This document shows, piece after piece, positions 15,918 through 24,343 of a stretch of DNA of 64,000 bases (the stretch's first letter is position 1; every line of letters starts with the position of its first letter). The stretch lies in assembly GCA_028289545.1 (NCBI GenBank), contig JANQPG010000001.1:45206-109205 (forward strand). The letters run 5' to 3'. The translations under genes were made by a program, and so were the position numbers. This DNA is from Woeseiaceae bacterium. GTDB taxonomy: Bacteria; Pseudomonadota; Gammaproteobacteria; Steroidobacterales; Woeseiaceae. A model generated the notes under the pieces. The model saw only the letters and a list, made by a program, of their open reading frames with translations. It ran no database searches and was not told the DNA's origin.

Positions 15918-17357
15918 GTGAAAACACTGCTTGAAAACGTCGATTTCGTACTGACGGTCGACAAAGACGATACTGTGATTCGCAACGCGGCCGTCGTCAT
16001 TCACGACGATCGGTTTGTCGACATCGGACCGACGGCGGACATACTGCAGAGACACAGCCGGGAGGCGTTCGACAGAATTGTCGATGGCAGCCTGATCGGT
16101 CTCTGCCCCGGCTTTATCGATTCGCACGTGCACCTGTCCGAGACCCTGTCGCGGGCCGTCTTTCCGGATAACCTCAACACAAGGGAGTGGGTGTTCCACT
16201 GGGCAAAGCCGTTCTACGCGCACGTTTCGGAGGAAGACGAGTACTGGGGCGCGTTGATGGGAATGACCGAAATGCTGCGCTCCGGAACGACGTGCTTTCT
16301 GGACATGGGATCTCAGTACGATCCCGGGATTACCGTACGCGCGATGGAGCAAACCGGTATCCGCGGCATCACGGCGCGTCACGCCGCGGACAACAGGCCG
16401 GAGATTCTGCCGCCGGGGTGGAGCGAGGAGATGGTTCAGCATCATTTCTTCCCGAACGCGGAAACGGCGCTGGCGGAACTCAGGGCGTGCGTCGAGGAGC
16501 ACCACGGTGCACTCGACGGCCGGGCGCGTTGCTGGGTGAATATCGAGGGCAAGGAGCCTTGCACACTCGAGCTGCACGTCGGGGCTCGCAAGCTTGCGGA
16601 GGAGCTCGGCGTCGGTACAACGTATCATTTGGCGACCAGTATCGAAGAGGCGCGTATCTGCGAACAGAAGTACGGCATGTGGCCCATTTCGAGAATCGCG
16701 AACGCCGGCGGTCTCGGCAGTAACCTGATCATTGCGCACGGCGCGGCCGTCACCGAAGACGAGGTCGAGCTGCTCGAGCGTCACGACGCCAAGATAGCGT
16801 TTTGTCCGTCTGCCTCGTTCAAGCTGGGCAAAGGCGCGACGAACATTGGTAAGTATCCGGAGCTCGTTGAAGCAGGCGTAACCGTCAGCCTGGGCACAGA
16901 CGGCGTATCGGCCGCCGGCAACATGAACCTCATGCGACAGATGCTGCTGTTTACGGGCATGTTCAAGGACAGCCGCATGCAGGCGGACGTTCTCACCGTT
17001 CGCGACGCGCTACGGGCGGCAACCATAGACGGCGCGAAGGCGCTGATGTGGGACGACGAAATCGGCTCGATTGAGGTTGGCAAGAAGGCCGATTTTGTCC
17101 TGTTCGATCTGGATCATGTCGAGTGGACGCCGTTTCATGACCCCATGCAGGCCATCGTGTTCTCAGCGTCGACCGCTTCCGTCCGAGAGACCTGGGTCGA
17201 TGGCAAACCCCTGTACAGGGACGGCCGGGTGGTGGGCGTCAACGAAAGAGACGTCAGGTCAAAAGCGCGCGAACTTGCCGCTGCCGCCGTCATTCGTGCC
17301 GGCCTTCACGACAACAACGTACCGACGTCATCCAGCGTCTATGACGAAGGCAATTAG
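15918..17357 (+). CDS. AtzA/TrzN/SsnA-type amidohydrolase
   Basis: A 479-residue amidohydrolase of the chlorohydrolase/aminohydrolase group (8-oxoguanine, guanine and S-adenosylhomocysteine deaminases, triazine hydrolases). Metal ligands are present in DSHVHLSE, YHLATS (His237), IIAHGAA and SLGTDGV. In most family members the His of the second motif is followed two residues later by a catalytic Glu (HxxE); here that position is Thr240, so the chemistry may differ. The C-terminal composite beta-domain (KKADFVLFDLD) is normal. It starts 17 bp after the M24 gene in the operon controlled by site D. Expected to remove an amino or other leaving group from a heteroaromatic ring. Confidence 0.87.
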   Translation: MKTLLENVDFVLTVDKDDTVIRNAAVVIHDDRFVDIGPTADILQRHSREAFDRIVDGSLIGLCPGFIDSHVHLSETLSRAVFPDNLNTREWVFHWAKPFYAHVSEEDEYWGALMGMTEMLRSGTTCFLDMGSQYDPGITVRAMEQTGIRGITARHAADNRPEILPPGWSEEMVQHHFFPNAETALAELRACVEEHHGALDGRARCWVNIEGKEPCTLELHVGARKLAEELGVGTTYHLATSIEEARICEQKYGMWPISRIANAGGLGSNLIIAHGAAVTEDEVELLERHDAKIAFCPSASFKLGKGATNIGKYPELVEAGVTVSLGTDGVSAAGNMNLMRQMLLFTGMFKDSRMQADVLTVRDALRAATIDGAKALMWDDEIGSIEVGKKADFVLFDLDHVEWTPFHDPMQAIVFSASTASVRETWVDGKPLYRDGRVVGVNERDVRSKARELAAAAVIRAGLHDNNVPTSSSVYDEGN

Positions 17358-17384
17358 ACGAAGGCAATTAGACGAAGGCAATCA
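17343..17384 (+). repeat. Three tandem copies of a 14-bp unit
   Basis: The unit GACGAAGGCAATTA occurs at 17343-17356 and 17357-17370, and with one mismatch (GACGAAGGCAATCA) at 17371-17384. The first copy encodes the last residues of the amidohydrolase and part of its TAG stop. Because 14 is not a multiple of three, copy-number changes would not extend the protein but would alter the spacer before the AGGAGG ribosome site of the tautomerase gene. Confidence 0.9.
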
Positions 17385-17401
17385 GGAGGAGCTGACACAC
17401 T

Positions 17402-17596
17402 ATGCCAATCGTTACCGTACAGATGTTCCCGGGCAGAACCGTCGAGCAGAAGAGGAAGCTCGTCAAGGCGATCACCGATGCCATGGTCGAACACGCCGAC
17501 GCAAAGCCCAAGAACCTGCATGTACTCATCCAGGAGGTAGAGACCGAGGACTGGGCGCTGGCCGGTACCCTTGGTGTCGACCGAACGGATATCTAG
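17402..17596 (+). CDS. 4-oxalocrotonate tautomerase family protein
   Basis: A 64-residue member of the 4-OT family, the normal length of the small homohexameric enzymes. After Met removal the N-terminal proline (MPIVTVQMFPGRT) is the general base or nucleophile; the helix RTVEQKRKLVKAITDAM follows. These enzymes interconvert enol and keto acids or hydrate small unsaturated acids. The strong AGGAGGAG (17383-17390) precedes the start at a rather long 11-base spacing. The next gene begins two bases after its start-proximal stop, showing tight operon packing. In this setting it may isomerise an unsaturated oxo acid left after ring opening. Confidence 0.92.
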   Translation: MPIVTVQMFPGRTVEQKRKLVKAITDAMVEHADAKPKNLHVLIQEVETEDWALAGTLGVDRTDI

Positions 17597-17597
17597 C

Positions 17598-18575
17598 ATG
17601 TCGCTCGACGCCATTGATCTCAAGAAAGCCGCGCTGATTGTTGTCGATCTGCAGAATGGCTTTTGTCACAAAGACGGTACGTTAGGCCAGTCGGGGCTCG
17701 ATACAGATCGCCTGCAGTCCGTCATTCCGCCATTGCGCAAAGTGATCGAGCGCTGCAAGGAGGTCGGCGTGCCGGTGCTCTGGACTTTGCAGGAGCACTT
17801 CGAGCGCGACGCGCGGCGCGCGCGCAAAAAGCTCGAGCCTCACACGGCGAAGCGTAAAGGTATCGTAGCCCTGGCGGGTTCGTGGGATGCGGCCATTGTG
17901 GACGATCTTGCGGATCTTGCGGACGAGCCGTCGTTCATTGTCCGCAAGCATCGCTTCGGCGGTTTCTACGAAACGCGCATGAACATGCTGCTGGACATGC
18001 TCGGCGTCGAGGCCGTATTCGTGACGGGGCTTACCGCCAACGCCTGTGTGGAAACGACGATTCGCGAGGCTTACCTGCGGGATTTCGACGTGGTTGGCCT
18101 CGAGGACTGCATAGCCGGCGTACGGCCCGAGTGGGAGGCCACTGCCGGGGAAGTGTGGCGGCAGTACTTTGCGATCACGGCATCGTCGAAAGATTTCATG
18201 GACTGGGTGGACAGGCAGCTTCAGCCCAAGGCGGTCCGCGTGCACCACCTGCTGCTCATGGTGAGCGACATCGGGCGCTCAAAGGCCTTTTATACGGACT
18301 TGCTCGGATTCGACGTACGGCCAGACGCAAAGCCGCTACCCGACGGGCGGCCGTTCATTGCATTCAGGCAGGGGTTGGGTATTACCGAAGGCGGGCCAGG
18401 CGATAGCCGGCAAATGGATCACCTGGCTTTCGAGGTGCGGAACGTCGTCGCACTGAACGATAAGCTCAAAACCGCTGGCGTCGAGTTTGAACGCGAGCTG
18501 GGTGACGGGCCCTACGGCAAGGCGATCTACGTCAAGGATCCGGACGGAAACGTCCTCGAGCTTTTCGAGATCTGA
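17598..18575 (+). CDS. Isochorismatase-family amidohydrolase fused to a glyoxalase/VOC domain
   Basis: A 325-residue two-domain protein. Residues 1-205 are an isochorismatase-like Cys hydrolase with the complete triad Asp17 (VVDLQNGF), Lys117 (VRKHRFGGFY) and Cys150 (TANACVETT), as in N-carbamoylsarcosine amidase, RutB and maleamate amidase. Residues 212-325 are a glyoxalase/VOC module with candidate metal ligands His in VHHLLLMV, His in MDHLAFEV and Glu in LELFEI. The reading frame runs through both without interruption. ATG 17598 follows the previous stop by one base. The first domain should cleave an amide or carbamoyl group; the VOC domain may act on the product (isomerisation or C-C/C-N chemistry). 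I know of no characterised enzyme with this arrangement. Confidence 0.9.
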   Translation: MSLDAIDLKKAALIVVDLQNGFCHKDGTLGQSGLDTDRLQSVIPPLRKVIERCKEVGVPVLWTLQEHFERDARRARKKLEPHTAKRKGIVALAGSWDAAIVDDLADLADEPSFIVRKHRFGGFYETRMNMLLDMLGVEAVFVTGLTANACVETTIREAYLRDFDVVGLEDCIAGVRPEWEATAGEVWRQYFAITASSKDFMDWVDRQLQPKAVRVHHLLLMVSDIGRSKAFYTDLLGFDVRPDAKPLPDGRPFIAFRQGLGITEGGPGDSRQMDHLAFEVRNVVALNDKLKTAGVEFERELGDGPYGKAIYVKDPDGNVLELFEI

Positions 18576-18595
18576 GCCGCGGCTGGCGACGAGCA

Positions 18596-19444
18596 ATGGA
18601 GCAACAGGAACGATACACCCTGAAACTGTCATGCGACGACAAGCCCGGAATTGTCGCCGCGATATCGTGCGCCATCTTCGAAACGGGCGGCCTGATCGTC
18701 GAGGCGCAGCAGTTCGACGATCACGAAACGGGGCGTTTCCTCATGCGGGTGGTCTTTCAGTCGTCCGCCGTCGACAAGGCGGCACATCGACTCGGTTCGG
18801 TGGTCGAACAGTTCGACATCCGTCATGAACTGGTTCCCTCCGCACGCCGTGGGCGCGTGCTGATCATGACCTCGAAGCTGGACCATTGTCTCCACGATCT
18901 CCTGTACCGCTGCCGGAAAGGAGCGCTGAACATGGACGTCGTCGGAGTCGTCTCCAATCACGAAGATGCGCGCGCGCTTGCTGAAAGCTATGGCGTGGAA
19001 TACGACGTTCTGCCGATCAGCAAAGACAACAAGGCTGAACAGGAACAGAAGCTGCTCGACATCGTCGACGAGCGCAGCGTCGACCTGATTGTCCTTGCCC
19101 GGTACATGCAGATCCTGTCGGATCAACTGGCAAACCGCTTGTACGGCAGGGTCATCAACATTCACCACTCGTTTCTGCCGAGTTTCAAGGGTGCGCGGCC
19201 TTATCACCAGGCGCACCGCCGCGGCGTGAAGCTCATCGGCGCGACGGCGCACTACGTGACGCCCGATCTCGACGAAGGCCCGATCATCGAACAGGAAGTG
19301 GCCCGCGTGAAGCACTCCGACACGGCGGACGACCTGGTTCGAATAGGACGGGACACCGAGGCGCGCGTTTTGGCTCGCGCGGTCGGGTGGCACCTCGAGC
19401 GCAGGGTTTTCCTGAACGGTGACAAGACCGTGGTGTTCACCTGA
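18596..19444 (+). CDS. purU: Formyltetrahydrofolate deformylase
   Basis: A 282-residue PurU, which hydrolyses 10-formyl-tetrahydrofolate to formate and tetrahydrofolate. An N-terminal ACT domain (YTLKLSCDDKPGIVAAIS, about 1-80) is followed by the formyltransferase-type domain with the catalytic region INIHHSFLPSFKGARPYHQA (Asn and His) and the later Asp in TPDLDEGPI. In degradation operons for N-methyl compounds, PurU drains one-carbon units after demethylation. Its presence here, 20 bp after the isochorismatase-VOC gene, suggests that the pathway generates one-carbon folate. Confidence 0.94.
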   Translation: MEQQERYTLKLSCDDKPGIVAAISCAIFETGGLIVEAQQFDDHETGRFLMRVVFQSSAVDKAAHRLGSVVEQFDIRHELVPSARRGRVLIMTSKLDHCLHDLLYRCRKGALNMDVVGVVSNHEDARALAESYGVEYDVLPISKDNKAEQEQKLLDIVDERSVDLIVLARYMQILSDQLANRLYGRVINIHHSFLPSFKGARPYHQAHRRGVKLIGATAHYVTPDLDEGPIIEQEVARVKHSDTADDLVRIGRDTEARVLARAVGWHLERRVFLNGDKTVVFT

Positions 19445-19450
19445 TGCGAT

Positions 19451-19466
19451 TGGCACGGCTAATGCC
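19451..19466 (+). promoter_or_regulatory. Possible sigma-54 promoter before xylB
   Basis: TTGGCACGGCTAATGCC fits the -24/-12 consensus (TGGCACG-N4-TTGCW) with two mismatches in the -12 element. The GG (19452-19453) and GC (19464-19465) have the correct 10-bp separation. It lies about 30 bp before the xylB start. No enhancer-binding protein gene is nearby; could be chance. Confidence 0.3.
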
Positions 19467-19494
19467 TCTTCGGGCTTTGGCGGGAGTGTAAATC

Positions 19495-20979
19495 TTGCCA
19501 ACGGTTCTCGGCATCGATCTGGGCACGCAGAACGTCAAGGTTGTCTTCTACGACTTCGAGGCTCGCGAGACCGTCGCCGTGGAAAGCGAGGCGCTGGCTC
19601 TTTACCAGACCGACGCCGGTGTTGCCGAACAGCAGGCGGTTTGGTGGGTAAACGCGCTACGACAGGCGCTCCAGCGAGTTGGCGCCGAGGTTCGAAAAAG
19701 TGTGCTTGCTATCGGTGTGTCGGGCCAGCAGCACGGATTTGTACCCGTCGACCGATCAGGGGAGGTGCTTTCTCCCGTGAAACTCTGGTGCGATACCTCA
19801 ACGGTTGCCGAGTGCGACGAAATTATGGACGCGTTCGGCGGACGCGATGCGTGTATCGAAAAGCTTGGCAATCCAATTTCACCCGGCTATACCGCGTCAA
19901 AGCTGCGCTGGTTTCGCAAGGCGCATCCGGATCGATACGAGCGCCTGGACTGCATCCTCCTTCCGCATGATTACTTCAACTTCTACCTGACCGGTGAGCG
20001 CTGCATGGAAGCAGGCGATGGATCGGGCACGGGCTTTCTCGACGTACGGGCGCGCGAATGGTCGGACGATATGTTGCGCGCCATCGACCCCGATCGCAGC
20101 CTGCGTGAGTGTTTGCCCGAAGTGCGTGTCGCCAACGAGCCGATCGGCGAGTTGCTTCCGTCTGTCGCAGCGGAGCTTGACCTTCCGCCCGCGGTTCCCG
20201 TATCGACAGGCGGCGGCGACAACATGATGGGCGCCATCGGCACGGGCAACGTCGTGCCGGGCAGGGTGACGATCAGCCTGGGCACGTCGGGCACGGTGTA
20301 TGCGTATTCCGACTCGCCCGTCATCGATCTCAAGGGCAACATTGCCGCGTTTTGCTCGTCGACCGGCGGCTGGTTGCCGCTACTTTGCACGATGAACTGC
20401 ACAGTGACGACGGAGTTGATGCGCGGGCTCCTCGACATTGGCCTTGCGAGTTTCGAGTCAGAGCTTCAGGCATCGCAGCGGGGCGCAAACGGCGTCATTA
20501 CGGTCCCCTTTTTCAACGGCGAGCGCACCCCGAATCTGCCCAATGCCAAAGCGTGCGTGTTTGGCCTGGACAGCCGCAACCTGACCTCTTCGGACCTGCT
20601 GAGGTCTGCCGTCGAGGGCGCCACGTTTGCGCTGCGGTTTGGCGTCGACGAACTGTCGGCGCTGGGTATCGATGCCCGTGAGATTGTTCTAACCGGTGGT
20701 GGCGCGAACAGCGCGATCTGGCGTCAGGTTGTCGCGGACGTCTGTAACGCGCCGGTCGAAGTGTTGCGGCAGGAGGAGGGCGCGGCTTTCGGAGCGGCGC
20801 TTCAGGCTCTGGCCGTGCTGGACGGGCCGGGCTGCAACCTGGAGGCGCTTTGCGAACGGCATATCGAACGCGACGAAGCACGTTGCGCCGATCCCGATCC
20901 GGAAGGCGTCGGTTTCTACAAAGACACGTACGGGGAATATCAGCGTGCGGTCGACAAGGTCGCTGCTCTCTATTGTTGA
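19495..20979 (+). CDS. xylB: Xylulokinase
   Basis: A 494-residue FGGY-family kinase that phosphorylates D-xylulose to D-xylulose 5-phosphate. It shows the phosphate-binding GIDLGTQNVK, the XylB motif GVSGQQHGFVPVD, SLGTSGTVYAYSD and, in the C-terminal domain, LTGGGANSAIWRQ. The start is TTG 19495, giving MPTVLGIDLG as expected for the family; no ATG is available near this point. It lies 50 bp after purU and 27 bp before xylA. It may be transcribed with the upstream operon or from its own promoter (see 19451). Confidence 0.93.
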   Translation: MPTVLGIDLGTQNVKVVFYDFEARETVAVESEALALYQTDAGVAEQQAVWWVNALRQALQRVGAEVRKSVLAIGVSGQQHGFVPVDRSGEVLSPVKLWCDTSTVAECDEIMDAFGGRDACIEKLGNPISPGYTASKLRWFRKAHPDRYERLDCILLPHDYFNFYLTGERCMEAGDGSGTGFLDVRAREWSDDMLRAIDPDRSLRECLPEVRVANEPIGELLPSVAAELDLPPAVPVSTGGGDNMMGAIGTGNVVPGRVTISLGTSGTVYAYSDSPVIDLKGNIAAFCSSTGGWLPLLCTMNCTVTTELMRGLLDIGLASFESELQASQRGANGVITVPFFNGERTPNLPNAKACVFGLDSRNLTSSDLLRSAVEGATFALRFGVDELSALGIDAREIVLTGGGANSAIWRQVVADVCNAPVEVLRQEEGAAFGAALQALAVLDGPGCNLEALCERHIERDEARCADPDPEGVGFYKDTYGEYQRAVDKVAALYC

Positions 20980-21006
20980 GCGGCGACCAAAGGGAGGGAA
21001 AAGCTT

Positions 21007-22353
21007 ATGAGTCGTTCTGTTTTTGTCGGCGACACCGAATACTTTCCAGGCATTGCTCAGCTCAAATACGAGGGCCCGGACTCGGACAACCCCCTGGCGT
21101 TCAAGACCTACGATCCGGAACGCATCGTCGCGGGAAAGCGCATGGAGGATCACCTGCGTTTCGCCGTCTGCTACTGGCACAGCTTCTGCGCCACGGGCGC
21201 CGACCCGTTTGGGCCCGGTACGCGCCATCATCCATGGGCCGTAAAAAACGATGACGAAGCAAGGGCCCGCGATCGGCTCGATGCGGCGTTTGAATTCTTC
21301 ACCAAGCTGAACGTGCCTTACTGGTGCTTCCACGATTTCGACATGGCCTGGGAGGGCGCGAGCGTTCGGGAATCGGAGCAGAACCTCGAGACCATGGTGG
21401 CGCTTGCGAAGGAGCGGCAGGGCGAGACCGGTATGAAGTTGCTCTGGGGCACGGCCAACGTGTTCTCCAACCCGCGCTACATGAACGGCGCATCCACGAA
21501 TCCGGATTTCGACGTCGTGACCTATGCGGCGTCGCAGGTAAAGGCGGCTCTCGACGCCACGGTGGAGCTTGGCGGCGGCAACTACGTTTTCTGGGGCGGC
21601 CGTGAAGGTTACGCCTGCCTGCAGAACACCGACACGAAGCGCGAACTCGAGCATCTGGCGGTGTTCCTGGACAAAGCGCGGGAATATGGGCGTGCGATCG
21701 GTTTCGACGGGACCTTCCTGATCGAGCCCAAGCCGATGGAGCCGATGAAACACCAGTACGACTTTGACGCGCAAACGGTGATTGGCTTTCTGCGCCACTA
21801 CGGCCTTGCCGGCGATTTCAAGCTGAACATTGAAGCCAATCACGCAACGCTGGCCGGCCACACCTTCGCACACGATCTGCGCATGTGCACCGACGCCGGG
21901 CTGCTGGGATCGATCGATGCCAATCGCGGCGATCCGCAGAACGGCTGGGACACGGACCAGTTTCCAATCGACCTTTACGACACCGTGCATGCAATGATGG
22001 TCGTGCTCGAAGCGGGAGGCCTCGAGCCCGGTGGCCTGAACTTCGACGCCAAGGTGCGACGTGAGTCGACGGACCCCGAAGACCTTTTCATTGCGCACGT
22101 TGGCGGTATGGATGCATTTGCGCGCGGTTTGCTGATCGCCGACGGTATTCTTAACGACCCGCGCCACAGGCAGCTGCGCTACGACCGATATGCAAGTTTC
22201 GACGACGGCGACGGCAAGCGTTTCGAGAACGGCGAGCTGGGCCTCGAGGAGCTGCGCAATCTGGCCGCCGAAAACGGTGAGCCCAGGCAGCGCGCCGGCA
22301 AACAGGAACGCATGGAGAATCTGATCAACGACTATGTTGTCCGGGGTTGTTGA
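21007..22353 (+). CDS. xylA: Xylose isomerase
   Basis: A 448-residue class II xylose isomerase converting D-xylose to D-xylulose with two divalent metals. Recognisable segments are the catalytic-His region [43 protein letters not shown], the metal-binding [11 protein letters not shown] and [10 protein letters not shown]. The strong AGGGAGG precedes ATG 21007. With xylB it forms the standard entry of xylose into the pentose phosphate pathway, consistent with the GH31 fragment at the window start. No terminator is seen before the convergent gene at 22410. Confidence 0.95.
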   Translation: MSRSVFVGDTEYFPGIAQLKYEGPDSDNPLAFKTYDPERIVAGKRMEDHLRFAVCYWHSFCATGADPFGPGTRHHPWAVKNDDEARARDRLDAAFEFFTKLNVPYWCFHDFDMAWEGASVRESEQNLETMVALAKERQGETGMKLLWGTANVFSNPRYMNGASTNPDFDVVTYAASQVKAALDATVELGGGNYVFWGGREGYACLQNTDTKRELEHLAVFLDKAREYGRAIGFDGTFLIEPKPMEPMKHQYDFDAQTVIGFLRHYGLAGDFKLNIEANHATLAGHTFAHDLRMCTDAGLLGSIDANRGDPQNGWDTDQFPIDLYDTVHAMMVVLEAGGLEPGGLNFDAKVRRESTDPEDLFIAHVGGMDAFARGLLIADGILNDPRHRQLRYDRYASFDDGDGKRFENGELGLEELRNLAAENGEPRQRAGKQERMENLINDYVVRGC

Positions 22354-22409
22354 TCGATCTTATCGACATCGGCGGCACAGGCGAACCGTTCGGCAGCAAC
22401 AGCGGCTGT

Positions 22410-22985
22410 TTAGCGGTTGCTTGCGCGCGAGAGATGCATCTTGAACCCCAGGACAGGTAAACCGAGCCCAAGGAGAACAAAGAAAGCGCCAAGGTATCGG
22501 CCGGTTGCGTTATCTTCGTCCCACGCGCTGGCGACCTCTTCGTAGGATCTGATTTTCCGGCCGCCAATCGAGATGGAGTAAACGGAGAAAACTTCGGTAT
22601 TTGAGAACAGTGGGCGACCCGGTTCGTTTTCGTCGTACAAAACTTCCACGACTTCCGAGCTTGTTTGCTCAAGCTTGCCCAGGACCCACGCCGATCTACC
22701 TGACTTTGAGGAGTACCCAAATACCTTGGCGCTACCGCGCAGCTTGAACCGCGGTTTCTTGCCGCTTCCGCGAGCGCCGACACTCGTCTCCTTCACCCAC
22801 TGCAGTTTGCCCGACTCGGACGACAAGGTTTCGATCTCGGGCAGTTCCGCGGTTTCAGACTCGTAGTAGATGAATGCTCCGAGCATCGCGCAGACAATGC
22901 CCATCCCCACAAAAAAACCTGGACTGTAGTGTTTCGATCCTGACAAAGGTTTTCCTTTAGGGCTCACGCACCGGCGGAAAGTCAC
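22410..22985 (-). CDS. Membrane protein, DUF3592-like
   Basis: A 191-residue protein with two transmembrane segments (about residues 22-41 and 164-183) enclosing a soluble, beta-rich central part with the stretch VVEVLYDENEPGRP, the kind of sequence seen in DUF3592 proteins. Function is unknown. The start is uncertain: GTG 22985 gives the longest form, and other GTG/TTG codons follow within 15 residues. It is convergent with xylA and separated by 274 bp from the divergent oxidoreductase, so it appears to be a single-gene unit. Confidence 0.6.
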   Translation of the reverse strand: MTFRRCVSPKGKPLSGSKHYSPGFFVGMGIVCAMLGAFIYYESETAELPEIETLSSESGKLQWVKETSVGARGSGKKPRFKLRGSAKVFGYSSKSGRSAWVLGKLEQTSSEVVEVLYDENEPGRPLFSNTEVFSVYSISIGGRKIRSYEEVASAWDEDNATGRYLGAFFVLLGLGLPVLGFKMHLSRASNR

Positions 22986-23184
22986 AGTCTGACGAGAGCC
23001 GCAGATTCCATCAACGGTTGCATCGTCCGGATCCGATCACCGTTGAAAGGAACGACATCGGCAGAGCGACCGACTCGACGGCGCCAATATCGCTAAAAAT
23101 ACGTCGCGGGACAGGGTGTTACGGCTCCAAACGCAAGAACCCGGGCAACGGATACTTCTTGCGAAACATCAAAAAAAGTTGCAA

Positions 23185-23202
23185 TACTTAAATTTTTAAG
23201 TA
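23185..23202. promoter_or_regulatory. 18-bp palindromic operator candidate
   Basis: TACTTAAA-TT-TTTAAGTA is a perfect 8-2-8 inverted repeat within the 274-bp AT-rich spacer between the divergent genes at 22985 and 23260. It is 58 bp upstream of the quinone oxidoreductase start, a typical position for a repressor site. No regulator gene is adjacent. The rest of the spacer shows nothing else that I can name. Confidence 0.45.
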
Positions 23203-23259
23203 AATTTAACTTTGATAGCAAGAACTGTACTGGCGCACAAGCGTCCGGGGTAAAAGAGC

Positions 23260-24267
23260 ATGCACAAAGCCTGGGTGATGCACGACTACAGCGGCTTCGA
23301 AGGATTGAGCCTCGAACAGTTTCCCGACGAGGAGCCCGGCCCGGGAGAGGTGCGGCTTCGGATCGAGGCGTTTGCCCTCAACTGGGGCGACATGGACCTC
23401 ATGGAGAACCGCTATTCGTACAGCTTCTCGAGTTTTCCCGCCAGGATCGGCATGGAGGCGGCCGGCATAGTGGATGCCTTGGGTGCGGGCGTCGATGGTA
23501 TTGAAGTCGGCGAGCGCTACTGCACGTTGCCCCATTTCTACGACAATCGCGGCGCAAGCGGCGAATCGCTGATCGTCAAAGCGCGCTACCTGACGAAGGC
23601 GCCCGCCGGGCTGAGCGCTGTCGAAAGCGCGTCGATATGGATGCAGTACCCTACGGCTTACTATCCGGTGGTGGAACTCGCCAGGGCGGCACCCGGGCGC
23701 GTGATTCTGGTAACCGCGGCCACGAGTACGGCCGGAACGGCTGCCCTCGAGATCGGGAGGCTGTTCGGCGCGACGATGATCGGCACGACTCGCTACGAAT
23801 ACAATCGGCCCTACCTGGAGGAGGCCGGCGCCGATCACGTCATCGTGACCGGTTCGTCTTACGACGGGCTCGATCAGGAGCTGAAAGAGTTGACGGATGG
23901 GCATGGCATCGATGCGGCATTCGACGCCATCGGGGGCGGAATGATGAGCCACTATGTTGCGGCGCTCGCAAAAAACGCCCGGATCTTTTTCTACGGCATG
24001 CTCGACAGCACGTTTCCCGAAATTCCTTACGCCGCCTTGTTTCAGTCCAATGCGTTGTTTCAGGCGTATTCCGTGTTCAACTACCTCGAAGACGACAAGA
24101 TGTGCGCCAGGGGCATCGAGTGGCTCAACAATACCCTGGCGGCGGGTGATCTCTCGCCCAATATCGACCGCGTCTATCCGCTCGAGGAGTATGTCGAGGC
24201 CTGCAGATACATGAAGGAGCCCAGGCGCGCGCACGGCAAGGTGGTCATCGAGACCGGTGTTAACTGA
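23260..24267 (+). CDS. Zinc-free MDR-family quinone oxidoreductase/alcohol dehydrogenase-like
   Basis: A 335-residue medium-chain dehydrogenase/reductase. The N-terminal GroES-like domain contains EVRLRIEAFALNWGDMDLM, where the zinc-type Cys is replaced by Asn, as in NADPH:quinone reductases; GMEAAGIVDALGAGVDGIEVG follows. The cofactor domain has VTAATSTAGTAALEIGRLFGA, placing it in the NAD(P)H-dependent quinone/enone reductase group. No structural-zinc Cys cluster is seen. It stands alone behind the palindrome at 23185 and probably acts on reactive quinones or enones. Confidence 0.9.
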   Translation: MHKAWVMHDYSGFEGLSLEQFPDEEPGPGEVRLRIEAFALNWGDMDLMENRYSYSFSSFPARIGMEAAGIVDALGAGVDGIEVGERYCTLPHFYDNRGASGESLIVKARYLTKAPAGLSAVESASIWMQYPTAYYPVVELARAAPGRVILVTAATSTAGTAALEIGRLFGATMIGTTRYEYNRPYLEEAGADHVIVTGSSYDGLDQELKELTDGHGIDAAFDAIGGGMMSHYVAALAKNARIFFYGMLDSTFPEIPYAALFQSNALFQAYSVFNYLEDDKMCARGIEWLNNTLAAGDLSPNIDRVYPLEEYVEACRYMKEPRRAHGKVVIETGVN

Positions 24268-24343
24268 CCGTACGGTCAACCGTCGAACGCCGACGGTGTA
24301 TTACAGCCGGTCCCTTAGAACCTAATCGTGGGTTCCCACACTA

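Noticed and set aside
16187..16723. Second frame inside the AtzA-type amidohydrolase gene
   Set aside because: Arg/Gly-rich shadow frame without motifs.
20689..22167. Minus-strand frame of nearly 500 codons opposite xylBA
   Set aside because: Antisense to two genes with full catalytic motifs; composition is that of a shadow frame.
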